A DNA stretch of 21,414 bases. Origin: Bacillota bacterium. GTDB lineage: Bacteria; Bacillota; Clostridia; Christensenellales; SZUA-584. The notes under the pieces were generated by a model. That model saw only the letters and a program-made list of their open reading frames with translations. It had not been told where the DNA came from and searched no databases. Below, one piece after another: positions 21,329 through 21,414 of this stretch (positions within the stretch are counted from its first letter, which is position 1; each line of letters opens with the position of its first letter). Position numbers and translations under genes: made by a program. The DNA is taken from the NCBI GenBank assembly GCA_023436525.1, contig JAEZIW010000075.1, positions 1-21,414 of the forward strand, given 5' to 3'.

Positions 21329-21414
21329 ATGAAACAAGTTAACATTGCGCTGATCGGGCTTGGAACAGTCGGCTCGGGCGTATACAAAACGATCGAAATG
21401 CAAAAAAGCTACAT
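21329..21414 (+). CDS. hom: Homoserine dehydrogenase, N-terminal start only
   Basis: Only 28 residues are present before the window ends. They begin MKQVNIALIGLGTVGSGVYK, the NAD(P)-binding GxGxxGxG turn typical of homoserine dehydrogenase, which makes homoserine from aspartate semialdehyde for threonine and methionine. A GAGGGGGG ribosome site precedes the ATG, 16 bases after the coaX stop. Another Rossmann-fold dehydrogenase cannot be excluded from so short a piece. Confidence 0.82.
   Translation, partial: MKQVNIALIGLGTVGSGVYKTIEMQKSY

Noticed and set aside
1..21414. CRISPR arrays, tRNA or rRNA genes, transposases or integrases
   Set aside because: No regularly spaced repeats, no tRNA cloverleaf or rRNA sequence and no mobile-element enzyme could be recognised in the window.

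Overview
The window looks like a chromosomal piece from a spore-forming-lineage member of the Clostridia (Firmicutes) with moderately high GC, probably near Oscillospirales or a related order. The reasons are strong GGAGG-type ribosome sites with TTG and GTG starts, a response regulator with a Spo0A-type DNA-binding domain, an ECF transporter S component beside type III pantothenate kinase, the rplM-rpsI pair, and dispersed palindromic repeats of the kind common in gut Clostridia. The order-level placement is an inference.

Layout. Positions 1-4620 hold a signalling block: a divergent GAF/PAS sensor (cut by the left edge), a Spo0A-like response regulator, and a translationally coupled CheW-chemoreceptor pair. 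A repeat framed by two near-identical terminator stems follows. Positions 4926-6575 (minus strand) carry a YqhD-type alcohol/aldehyde reductase and an HxlR regulator, probably a carbonyl- or redox-stress unit. Positions 6699-8015 form an AT-rich island with a four-knuckle zinc-ribbon protein and an unrecognised 372-residue protein. Next come an alpha/beta hydrolase (minus), two tandem Nif11-like leader-type peptides (plus), the rpsI-rplM operon (minus) and an MFS transporter (minus).

Positions 12290-15511 contain rarA followed by an AT-rich S41 peptidase gene. The last 112 bases of rarA, nearly identical, reappear after the peptidase gene, so that gene is bracketed by a direct repeat. The first copy belongs to the complete gene and forms half of its terminator; the second is an isolated fragment. 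A repeat-rich gene-free stretch leads to adenine deaminase (ade, 16073-17803). Downstream are a CPBP-family membrane protease coupled to a small membrane-anchored protein, then a promoter, a folded 5' leader, an ECF S component and coaX, which suggests pantothenate uptake and CoA synthesis. The window ends in the start of a homoserine dehydrogenase gene.

Most genes are ordinary core or metabolic genes. The most unusual points are the rarA-tail duplication around the peptidase gene, the Nif11-like pair with no maturation enzyme in sight, the Spo0A paralogue beside chemotaxis genes with two near-consensus 0A boxes, the unidentified AT-rich pair, and the structured leader before the ECF-coaX genes.
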